Below, piece after piece: positions 46,497-54,355 of a DNA stretch of 64,000 nt. The translations under genes were made by a program, and so were the position numbers. The notes under the pieces are model-generated. The model made no database searches and had not been told where the DNA came from. It saw only the letters and a list, made by a program, of their open reading frames with translations. Source of the DNA: Xylanibacillus composti (lineage in GTDB: Bacteria; Bacillota; Bacilli; Paenibacillales; K13); assembly GCF_018403685.1 (NCBI RefSeq), contig NZ_BOVK01000025.1, positions 1 through 64,000 on the forward strand. The letters run 5' to 3'. Within the stretch, counting starts at the first letter, position 1, and every line of letters begins with the position of its first letter.

Positions 46497-46970
46497 TTAT
46501 TTCCCGTAGCTCTCAAGCAGCTTAGACATCTCATTCAGATACTTGGTCAACCGCACACTGATTTCCGATCTTACAACATCGCGAACCATCCCGAACCGCT
46601 CCTCATACCCTCTGCAGATAATTTTGTGATACACCACTACATCCACCTGCTCTTCAGTCATGACCTTGATATTTCGTCTCGTTAGTTCTTTGCGGAGCAG
46701 GTACATGTCTTTCTCGATTCGGTTCATTAGTATTTGTGTTGAGAACAAGAAATGCCGGCGCAGAATATTGGGTGAATTCTTGATGTCGTCTGCTGCCTTT
46801 TGGACCATAGTCAACATAAGAGGCAACAGGATAAAATCTCGAATCATGGCGAGTTCTTCTGTTGTTGGGCGATTAAGATTTTTAGGTTGGTTTCGTTTTT
46901 CGTATTGCTCCACATGTTCTGTGAGTGCCATTTTCGATTCCCAACGGCCATTGCCGTCCAGTTTGCTCAT
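46497..46970 (-). CDS. Small helical protein, third gene of SOS polymerase operon
   Basis: 157 residues from the ATG at 46970, which overlaps the polymerase stop as ATGA and has AGGAGG 9 bases upstream. Core: LLPLMLTMVQKAADDI, IEKDMYLLRKELTRRNIKVMTEE, IICRGYEERFGMVRDVVRSEISVRLTKYL. It is a paralogue of 46031-46414 with about 30 extra N-terminal residues. Function unknown; position suggests an accessory factor in translesion synthesis. Confidence 0.72.
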   Translation of the reverse strand: MSKLDGNGRWESKMALTEHVEQYEKRNQPKNLNRPTTEELAMIRDFILLPLMLTMVQKAADDIKNSPNILRRHFLFSTQILMNRIEKDMYLLRKELTRRNIKVMTEEQVDVVVYHKIICRGYEERFGMVRDVVRSEISVRLTKYLNEMSKLLESYGK

Positions 46971-48226
46971 GCCCAATGACCTCCTATTTGAGCCGCCCTT
47001 TCATAAGCCTGACCCGTTTCCATCAGAGACGACGCTCGAACAATAGAAGCCGGGCCGAAACGATCCTTGATTTGGTCAATTGTTTTCGAGCGGAGAATAA
47101 GCTTCTCCCGATCCTCAAACAGGTCCAGTTGATACACATCATCGGCGGAAAGTCCAGTGAGCGTAATATGCAAATGGGTAATGGGCATGCGTCTCCAATA
47201 TTTTGCAAATAACGAGTATGCAGCCGCACCGACTTCATGTTCCAAGTAAGTTGGCCGAAACAACGTCACTTGCCTGCCGAAACTTGACGATCTGTATCCG
47301 TCTGTTTCAGCGGCTGCCACGCTTATAACCCGTCCCATATATCCGTATCGACGTGCGCGGCGGCAAACTTCGATCACGAGTTCGAGCATAAGGGGCTCGA
47401 TATCTTCCATCGTCCTGTACTTCCCCCATCTCAGAGCTCTCCCATTATTAATCACCTTGATTTGCTTGCGCATGCCTGCGATAACCGGACTCGGATCAAT
47501 TCCGTTAGCAGTTTGCCAATAATACTCCGCCTGGATGTCGCTCTGCTTCCCCATTTCGTAACGCATGCGTCTCTTGAATTCTCCAAGATCCAGTCGGGCG
47601 ATATCACCAATTGTAAGAAGCCCCATGTGCGCGAAGTGGCGAGTCATGCGGCTAGCCACCATAAACATCTGATGGATTGGCAAAGGCCAAAGGTCAGACT
47701 CGATATTATCTTTCGAAAGCGTATATACGCCTCCGGGGACTTTCTTTGCGAAATTGTCCGTGGCCATTTTGGCGAGGATTTTGGTGGGACCTATCCCAAC
47801 GCGCGTCCATATACCCGTTGAAAGTTGAACCCGCGCTTGAATTTGGCGAGCAATCTCATCGGCGGAACCGCCGAATAACGACAAAGACCCTGTCACGTCA
47901 AGAAACTGTTCATCAACTGAATACGGCTCAACTTGATCTGTAAAGGATTCATATATTTCCGTCATAAATAAAGAGACGGAAATATACGTCTGCATCCGCG
48001 GGCGGATAACGACCAATTCCGGACACTTAGCCAGCGCCTCTCCGACGCGTTCAGCCGTTGTAACTCCCTGCGACTTGGCTGCCGGACATGCAGCGAGAAT
48101 AATCCCGCTTTTACGCGCCGGATCTCCGACAGCAACCGGTTTATCGCGATATTCAGGATGCGCTGCCTTCTCTATAGATGCGTAAAAACTAAGCCCATCG
48201 ACCAACATGATGACTCGCTCCTTCAT
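46967..48226 (-). CDS. Y-family DNA polymerase, UvrX/UmuC-like
   Basis: 419 residues. The palm carries MLVDGLSFYASIEKA (Asp10) and YSVDEQFLDVTG (Asp105-Glu106), so the three catalytic acids are kept; a helix-hairpin-helix (LLTIGDIARL) and little-finger domain follow. YQLDLFED near residue 365 is a canonical beta-clamp-binding motif. It performs error-prone translesion synthesis. The ATG at 48226 follows GGAGG; an alternative start is codon 7. Paired LexA boxes lie upstream of the operon. Confidence 0.92.
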   Translation of the reverse strand: MKERVIMLVDGLSFYASIEKAAHPEYRDKPVAVGDPARKSGIILAACPAAKSQGVTTAERVGEALAKCPELVVIRPRMQTYISVSLFMTEIYESFTDQVEPYSVDEQFLDVTGSLSLFGGSADEIARQIQARVQLSTGIWTRVGIGPTKILAKMATDNFAKKVPGGVYTLSKDNIESDLWPLPIHQMFMVASRMTRHFAHMGLLTIGDIARLDLGEFKRRMRYEMGKQSDIQAEYYWQTANGIDPSPVIAGMRKQIKVINNGRALRWGKYRTMEDIEPLMLELVIEVCRRARRYGYMGRVISVAAAETDGYRSSSFGRQVTLFRPTYLEHEVGAAAYSLFAKYWRRMPITHLHITLTGLSADDVYQLDLFEDREKLILRSKTIDQIKDRFGPASIVRASSLMETGQAYERAAQIGGHWA

Positions 48227-48239
48227 ATCGAACCTCCGA

Positions 48240-48332
48240 TCAGCTTTGGACGATCTTCAGGGTACGGGGTTCAACAGACTTCCAGCCAATGATTTCGTTC
48301 TTTTTTACCTGAAGTTGCTTTTTTGCAATCAT
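48240..48332 (-). CDS. 30-codon ORF at the head of the SOS polymerase operon
   Basis: It begins MIAKKQLQVKKNEIIGWKS and ends KIVQS. GGAGGT lies 8 bases before the ATG at 48332, and the stop is 13 bases before the polymerase start. It is basic and unlike any family I know. As the first ORF after the LexA boxes it would be induced by DNA damage. It may be a genuine peptide, a leader or a remnant of a YolD-like partner. Confidence 0.6.
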   Translation of the reverse strand: MIAKKQLQVKKNEIIGWKSVEPRTLKIVQS

Positions 48333-48351
48333 ATAGGCGGACCTCCAATTC

Positions 48352-48400
48352 GGAACATTTGTTCTTGTATAGTGTATACAGAATACCGAACATATATTCT
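48352..48400 (-). promoter_or_regulatory. Paired LexA boxes, control region 2
   Basis: On the minus strand GAAT-ATAT-GTTC (48388-48399, one mismatch) is followed by GGTATTCTGTATA and then the perfect GAAC-AAAT-GTTC (48353-48364), starts 35 bases apart. TATACA (-10-like) lies just before the second box. Same design as region 1. Confidence 0.78.
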
Positions 48401-48613
48401 TATTTCAAGGGGGATTTTTTGGCAATATGCAAGGCTGAAAAAAGGTATAGGGTGTAGCAGCAGCATCGGATAGTTAACATCAAATTCGATTCCGCTGAAG
48501 CAGCTGACGACCCAAAAAAAGTTAGTTCCTAGGTCCTATGATGATAGTCGCAGAAAAAGAAGGTTTTTGACGATTTTTGGCGAATACGTGTAAGGAATGA
48601 TGAAGATGACGTC

Positions 48614-48704
48614 ATACCAGCGATAAGGGCAAACCGCGCGAAAGCACGGGACGCAAAGCTACGGACCTAAAGCATCGCCATGCTATGGTCGCCGGGCCGC
48701 CGAA
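48614..48704 (+). ncRNA. Cyclic-di-GMP-I (GEMM) riboswitch
   Basis: Conserved parts in order: GGGCAAACC (48627-48635), P2 with GAAA tetraloop (48640-48643), GGGACGCAAAGC (48648-48659), the tetraloop receptor halves CCTAA (48666-48670) and TATGG (48684-48688) in the P3 arm, then GTCGCCGGGCCGCC. It senses c-di-GMP and lies 120 bases before a GGDEF-EAL gene. No clear terminator follows. CCTCC at about 48739 could pair with the GGAGG of the gene, which suggests translational control. Exact ends approximate. Confidence 0.93.
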
Positions 48705-48822
48705 CGGGTATCAGTTGCAAGGCTTGCATCTCCTGCAGCCTCCTCTTACTCGACTTCAGCTATGCTCCCCGTGCTTTGTACCTGTAGCCGCCTTGTTGCC
48801 ATGATTTACACGGAGGATCCCT

Positions 48823-51441
48823 ATGCAGTCAGCAACGTTACCGGCTAACAGCAACATCAAGCGAGTGGTGTATGGAGCGCTCCTCGCGTGTTCCATAACG
48901 CTTACCTTATTCCCCGGCAAATGGTTTCTAGGCATCGATTTATTTGCCGGCAGCCTGTTCTTAATCCTGCTTGTCGGTCGCTACCAGGCAAGGGCCGCAT
49001 TCGCCGGAGCACTGGCCACCTATTCCGTGGCCTCGATCACAGGCGCTCTCGACTGGGTTCCCGCTTTGATCCACACTGCCCACATTGCCTGGCTTTGCTG
49101 GTATATACGCAAGCAGCCGCAAGGGTTGATCTTAGGCAGCGCGCTGTATTGGATCGCTGCCGGAGGACCGCTGCTGGCCGCCTATTATGTTTGGCAGAAT
49201 GGCCGGTTCGATCAGGTTGGCATCATTCTGCTGCAGATCGAATGGATCGTCGCGCTGATATGCGTGCTGTTGGCTGATATTTGTTTGGCCTACGTGCCCC
49301 TTGGCCGCAAATCCTCCAAACAGAAGGCCGGTGTTTCCGGTTACTATTTTTCCCGGATGATGATTCATCTGACGCTGGCTGTTCTCCTGATTCCCTATAT
49401 GATCTACGTCACCTATACCGGGTACCGGGGAGAAGCCGCTATCTCCCAATCGATCAAAGGCCATTTCCACTCGCAGATGCAGAGTGCGCGCTCCTATCTC
49501 GATACGATATCTGCCGAAGCGATCACATCTTTGCAGCTGCATAGCCGACTGGAGTCGACCATGATCAGCAAATGGCTGGAGGAGATCGCCAGCGAGACCG
49601 ATTCGGAATTCGTTATTCTTACCGCAGACAATCGCATATTGGCTGCCAGCTCGTCTGACTTCCCGCAAGCGGGCGAACCATTCTTGTGGCAAGCGGGCAG
49701 CGAGCGGATCGTCCAGCAGGAGACGTACTGGCAGTGGCTGCCCCGGGGCGCATTTCCCCATGAGCTGGAACGCTATCTCCATGCTTACTTGATCCAGGAA
49801 GCGATTCAGCCGTCGAAACGCCTGAAGTTCGTCCTGATCGCACCCTATGCTCCTTACATTAAGGAGCATCTCGCCAGCTTGGAAGCGAAATTAAGCCTTC
49901 TGCTAAACTTCAGCCTGCTCATCCTGCTGCTCAACCTGCTGTTCCAGCGTGTGTTCTTCCAGCCGCTTTCCCGGCTGGCGGCTGCTACGACCGGTATCCC
50001 GAGCCGATTGCAAAACGGCACGTCTATCGAGTGGAAGAAGAGCGGCATGGTTGAAATCGATTCCCTGGTCCATAATTTCCAGGCCGTGTCGGCAGAGCTA
50101 AGGGAAATGTTCGATCATGCCCATCGGCTTGCCTACTATGATTCACTGACCGGACTGAAGAATCGGCCGAGCATGCAGAAGGAGCTGGAGAAGATGTTCC
50201 AGAGCCGGAAGCCTTCAGAGCAAATAGCGGTCATCTTCTTCGATCTGGACCGATTCAAGCAGGTAAACGATTCTCTGGGCCACGCCCTGGGCGATCAGCT
50301 GCTGCAGGTCGTTGCCAAACGGCTGTCCGCGATGCAAAGCGAACGTGTCCGTCTGTTTCGCCTGAGCGGAGACGAATTCGTCATGGTAGTGGAAGGCCAG
50401 GAGGAGATCACGCCGGAAGCCGCCGCCGAATCGATACTGAAGCTGATTCGCCAACCCATCAGCATTGAGCCCCATGAGCTGCGCGTTACGTCCAGCGTAG
50501 GCATCGCGCTCTACCCGGAGCACGGACAGACCGCCGATGAGCTGATGAGGCAGGCCGATTCAGCCATGTATTCAGCCAAGGAAAGCGGCGGAGACAGCTA
50601 TGCGCTGTACACGGACTCGCTGAAAGCGCAAATCACCGATCGGCTCTGGCTGGAGAATCACCTGCGCAGCGCGCTGGAAAACCAGGAGTTCGTCCTGCAC
50701 TATCAGCCGATTGTAGATGCGGGGACTGGCAGCATACGCGGAATGGAGGCGCTGATTCGCTGGCATCATCCGGAGCGAGGCATGATATCGCCTGCCCGCT
50801 TCATCCCGATAGCTGAGCAGACCGGCATTATCATTCCGATCGGTGAATGGGTGCTGCGCGAAGCCTGCCGGCAGAACAAAGCCTGGCAGAATGAAGGATT
50901 GGAAAACCTGCATGTGGCGGTGAATCTGTCTGCCAGACAATTCCACTCGCCTCATCTGATCAGGAATATCTGTGACATTCTCAACGAGACAGGCATGGAA
51001 CCGCAGTACCTGGAACTTGAAATTACAGAAGGCTTTATCATCCACAATACCGAGTACGTCAGACAAGTGCTGCGCGAATTGGAGGCGATGGGCGTCTCGG
51101 TATCCATAGACGACTTCGGCACCGGTTACTCATCCTTGTCCCAGCTGCAGCAATTCCCGGTGCATGCGGTGAAGATCGACCGCTCCTTCGTTCGCAATAT
51201 TGGCGAGAATACGCATAACCGTTCCATCGTGCGCGCCATTATTGAGCTGGCTCACGGCATGGGTCTGAAGGTTGTAGCCGAAGGCATCGAGTCAGAGGAC
51301 GAACGGGATTTCCTCATCCAGCACCGCTGCGACAGGATGCAGGGATACTTGCTTGGGCGTCCGTGTGATGCCGAGCAATTCGGACAGCTGCTGCGCCGGC
51401 TTCAGAAGGAATCAAAACGAAGGCAGATTAGGGGGGACTAG
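48823..51441 (+). CDS. Membrane GGDEF-EAL protein (c-di-GMP turnover)
   Basis: 872 residues. About six N-terminal membrane helices (12-160), a further helix near 180-200, an extracytoplasmic sensor region (200-350), a helix near 357-380, GGDEF domain (435-595) and EAL domain (610-865). The GGDEF signature is SGDEF (515-519) with DLDRFKQVND before it. EAL motifs are complete: EALIRW (642-647), LELEITEG, SIDDFGTGYSSL, VKIDRSF, VVAEGIES. It is therefore probably a c-di-GMP phosphodiesterase with uncertain cyclase activity. GGAGG precedes the ATG at 48823. Confidence 0.95.
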   Translation: MQSATLPANSNIKRVVYGALLACSITLTLFPGKWFLGIDLFAGSLFLILLVGRYQARAAFAGALATYSVASITGALDWVPALIHTAHIAWLCWYIRKQPQGLILGSALYWIAAGGPLLAAYYVWQNGRFDQVGIILLQIEWIVALICVLLADICLAYVPLGRKSSKQKAGVSGYYFSRMMIHLTLAVLLIPYMIYVTYTGYRGEAAISQSIKGHFHSQMQSARSYLDTISAEAITSLQLHSRLESTMISKWLEEIASETDSEFVILTADNRILAASSSDFPQAGEPFLWQAGSERIVQQETYWQWLPRGAFPHELERYLHAYLIQEAIQPSKRLKFVLIAPYAPYIKEHLASLEAKLSLLLNFSLLILLLNLLFQRVFFQPLSRLAAATTGIPSRLQNGTSIEWKKSGMVEIDSLVHNFQAVSAELREMFDHAHRLAYYDSLTGLKNRPSMQKELEKMFQSRKPSEQIAVIFFDLDRFKQVNDSLGHALGDQLLQVVAKRLSAMQSERVRLFRLSGDEFVMVVEGQEEITPEAAAESILKLIRQPISIEPHELRVTSSVGIALYPEHGQTADELMRQADSAMYSAKESGGDSYALYTDSLKAQITDRLWLENHLRSALENQEFVLHYQPIVDAGTGSIRGMEALIRWHHPERGMISPARFIPIAEQTGIIIPIGEWVLREACRQNKAWQNEGLENLHVAVNLSARQFHSPHLIRNICDILNETGMEPQYLELEITEGFIIHNTEYVRQVLRELEAMGVSVSIDDFGTGYSSLSQLQQFPVHAVKIDRSFVRNIGENTHNRSIVRAIIELAHGMGLKVVAEGIESEDERDFLIQHRCDRMQGYLLGRPCDAEQFGQLLRRLQKESKRRQIRGD

Positions 51442-51442
51442 C

Positions 51443-52759
51443 ATGAGGCTTTGGTTTCAAGGGATCATCGCAGGCTTGCTTATGCTCTTGGCGGGATGCG
51501 GCGGTATTTCCCCAGGCCATGAGCAGGCCGTACCTAAGCCCGGGCATGGCGACCTTCCATCACAAGCGACACTTCACGCAACAGAAGCTTCGGACAAGCT
51601 CGAAATCTGGTCCTATTACGACCTGGGGGAGAGGAACCGCGCCAAGATTCGCGAGCTGCTGCCAGACTTGGATATATCCTTCCAGGTCGCCTCCTATTAT
51701 CAGGCCATCGACCTGTACAAGAAGGCGCTGACCCGCGATGAAGTACCGGATATCTTCATCCTCGAGACCGCTTGGTTAGGCAGCTTCAATGATTCGCTAG
51801 CCTTCGAAGACCTGGCGGCCTCTCCCTATGAAGCCGAATCACTGCTCGAGCCATATCCCGAATCGATTCTGGCGCCTTTTCGCACCTTGGACGGAGCCGG
51901 GTTGATTGCTCTGCCATTCGATATGAATCCCGCCGTCACCTATTATCGCTATGACGTGATGCAAGAAGCCGGACTTCCGGCCGAACCGGAAGCGTTGGCC
52001 CGATTCATGGAGGAGCCTGACAATTGGCTGCATATCGCCCAAACGCTGAAACAGCGCAATCAATGGAGCATTGCCTGGGGAAGCGATCCATTAGATATTT
52101 TCAGCAAAAATACGTCTTTCTTCGATAGCGAGCTGTCCTTTGCGCACAATAATGAACAAATTGCGCGGGCGATCGAACTGGGGCGGGCGATTGAAAATCA
52201 AAAGCTGGCTTCCATGAGCAACATCTTTGACAAGAACAACAATTCCATTCAAAGTGAAGACACTGTCATGTTCCATACCGGCTACTGGTATCGCTACATG
52301 CTGGAGGAGCTGGCTCCCGAGCAAAGCGGCAACTGGCGCATAACGAGGCTGCCGTTCAACGCATACGGCTGGTCGGGCAGTTCAGCCGTAGCGATTGCGG
52401 CCAAATCCGCGAACAAGGATGCTGCCTGGCAAGCAGCCGAATGGCTGGCAACCGGCTACAGCCGCTATATCGAGGAGCTTCTGCACGCAGATGCCGGCAG
52501 CCCGAACGCCTATTTCGGCGGACAGAAGCTGGAGCCGCTTGTCCGAGAGCTCATCCTGCGCATGCCGGCCTATACCTTTACGCCTCTGGATGAGAAGGCC
52601 AATCGGATCTGGCGGGAGGTTTGGACTGAGGAAAAGGACGACTCTTCGCTCACAGCCCAAGAGGTGGCCAGCCTCATGGAGCAGCGGGTTATGGAGGAGC
52701 TGGCTCCCCAAATCGAAGTGCTTCAGCACTACTTGCAGGAGAGCCGAAAAGCCAACTAA
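51443..52759 (+). CDS. Extracellular solute-binding lipoprotein
   Basis: 438 residues. Signal peptide with lipobox LLAGC (Cys18), then a family-1 (sugar-type) ABC substrate-binding fold: LEIWSYYDLGERNR, VPDIFILETAW, LIALPFDMNPAVTYYRYDVMQEAGLP, AWQAAEWLAT. No permease or ATPase genes are nearby. It starts one base after the stop of the GGDEF-EAL gene (GGGGGGA upstream), so it is in the riboswitch-controlled unit and may act as a sensor for the membrane protein rather than in transport. Confidence 0.88.
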   Translation: MRLWFQGIIAGLLMLLAGCGGISPGHEQAVPKPGHGDLPSQATLHATEASDKLEIWSYYDLGERNRAKIRELLPDLDISFQVASYYQAIDLYKKALTRDEVPDIFILETAWLGSFNDSLAFEDLAASPYEAESLLEPYPESILAPFRTLDGAGLIALPFDMNPAVTYYRYDVMQEAGLPAEPEALARFMEEPDNWLHIAQTLKQRNQWSIAWGSDPLDIFSKNTSFFDSELSFAHNNEQIARAIELGRAIENQKLASMSNIFDKNNNSIQSEDTVMFHTGYWYRYMLEELAPEQSGNWRITRLPFNAYGWSGSSAVAIAAKSANKDAAWQAAEWLATGYSRYIEELLHADAGSPNAYFGGQKLEPLVRELILRMPAYTFTPLDEKANRIWREVWTEEKDDSSLTAQEVASLMEQRVMEELAPQIEVLQHYLQESRKAN

Positions 52760-52810
52760 TGTGCCGCGCTGACCTGAAACGCAGATCCACATCGGGGCAG
52801 CCGCTCTCCT

Positions 52811-54241
52811 TCACAGCAGAGGGGACAGCAGCCTGGCTACCATTTCCCTTCCTCTCGCCAACCGCGGACGATGACGAAACGCTTCCAGCGTTACCTGCTT
52901 GCTGTCCCGCAAATCCTGAGCAAAATCCTCCGCCAAGCGCCGGATCGACTCGCCATGGAACAATACAGCATTCAGTTCAAAGTTGCTGAAAAAGCTGCGC
53001 AAGTCCAGATTCGCTGTCCCTACGGAAGCCAGCATATCGTCGACAACCATCGTTTTGGCGTGGACAAACCCTTTTTGATATTGGTAAAAGCGAACACCGG
53101 CCTCCATCAGCTCCTCCAGATAAGAGAGCGAAGCCCAATGCACGAGCTTCGAATCCGGCGTTCCCGGAATAATGATCCGCACATCCGCTCCGCTGGCTGC
53201 AGCAACCTTGAGCGCCATCCCGATGCTGGCATCCGGAATGAAATAAGGCGTGGTCAAATAAACCTTCTCCCTGGCAGCGCATATAGCGGCGAAATACATC
53301 TCCAGTATGGCATCCCAATGCTTGTCCGGACCGCTGGTAATAATCTGCACCTCCTCCTCGCCTGTCCCGGCATAAGGGGGTACATAAACATCGCCGCTTA
53401 CCGTTTCGCCACTGACGAAAAACCAATCGGTCAAGAACGTGTCCTGCAGCGTGTGCACGGCCTCGCCTATAATCCGCAGATGGGTATCACGCCAAAATCC
53501 GAGCTTCGCGTCTGCCCCCAAATGCTCGTCGCCAATGTTAATCCCGCCGACAAAGCCGACTCTCCCGTCGACAACTACAATCTTTCGATGGTTCCGATAG
53601 TTCATCCGCTTATCGAAAAAAGCCAGCGAAGGCGGCAAAAATATTTCTGCATTCGCGCCCGCACGCCGCAAGCTGAGCAGATAATCAGAGGGCAGGTGAT
53701 AGCTGCCCACTCCGTCTACGATTACACGCACCTCAACGCCTTCCCGAGACTTGCGCTCCAGTACGTCGCGAAACGTTCGGCCTATGATGTCATCGCGAAC
53801 GATATAGCTTTCCACATGAATATGATGCTGCGCCTGCTCCATCGCTTGCAGCATGGCCGCATAGGTCTTTTCCGCATTCGTCAGCACCGTCGTTTCGTTG
53901 CGGCAAGTGATCGGCGCCTCCGGAAAGCTGTCCAGCAGGCGAAACAAACGGGGTTCCTTCCGCAAAAATTCACTTCGCATGGATGCCGCGCTCTCGGGCT
54001 CCTGCGTGTATACTCTCTCTTTCTTCTCATCCAAATTCAGCGCTTGTTTCTCCTTCTTGCGCACAAGCTTGCGCTTCTTGTATTCCTGCGCCAGAAAATA
54101 ATACATAACAAATCCGATTAGAGGAAAAATAAACAAGATAATCAGCCAGGCCACTGCCTTGGAAGGACGCCGGTATTCCAGAAGCACGATCGTTACGATC
54201 TGAAACAAATAGATGCACAAAATCGAAGTCAACCAGACCAA
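52811..54241 (-). CDS. cls: Cardiolipin synthase
   Basis: 476 residues. Two N-terminal membrane helices and two phospholipase-D HKD motifs, NHRKIVVVDG and HAKTMVVDD with GTANLDLRSF. It joins two phosphatidylglycerols to cardiolipin in the membrane. Start: TTG at 54241 with GGAGG 7 bases upstream (TTG at 54244 also possible); the TTG at 54265 lies before that ribosome site. The end converges on the solute-binding gene. Confidence 0.93.
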   Translation of the reverse strand: MVWLTSILCIYLFQIVTIVLLEYRRPSKAVAWLIILFIFPLIGFVMYYFLAQEYKKRKLVRKKEKQALNLDEKKERVYTQEPESAASMRSEFLRKEPRLFRLLDSFPEAPITCRNETTVLTNAEKTYAAMLQAMEQAQHHIHVESYIVRDDIIGRTFRDVLERKSREGVEVRVIVDGVGSYHLPSDYLLSLRRAGANAEIFLPPSLAFFDKRMNYRNHRKIVVVDGRVGFVGGINIGDEHLGADAKLGFWRDTHLRIIGEAVHTLQDTFLTDWFFVSGETVSGDVYVPPYAGTGEEEVQIITSGPDKHWDAILEMYFAAICAAREKVYLTTPYFIPDASIGMALKVAAASGADVRIIIPGTPDSKLVHWASLSYLEELMEAGVRFYQYQKGFVHAKTMVVDDMLASVGTANLDLRSFFSNFELNAVLFHGESIRRLAEDFAQDLRDSKQVTLEAFRHRPRLARGREMVARLLSPLL

Positions 54242-54355
54242 CAATCTTCCTCCTTTTTTATGCAACAGGCATGGTCTCTATCAGCATGCCCGCTGGTCTA
54301 TACAGCCAAACCTTTTTTGCACGCATACCCAATCTTCGGGAGGGATTCAAACCTC

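Noticed and set aside
54242-54265. TTG at 54265 as the cls start
   Set aside because: The ribosome site GGAGG lies downstream of it; TTG at 54241 or 54244 fits better.
54290-54340. Possible SigG promoter (CATACCC) before the ger operon
   Set aside because: No -35 with acceptable spacing could be matched, although forespore expression is expected.
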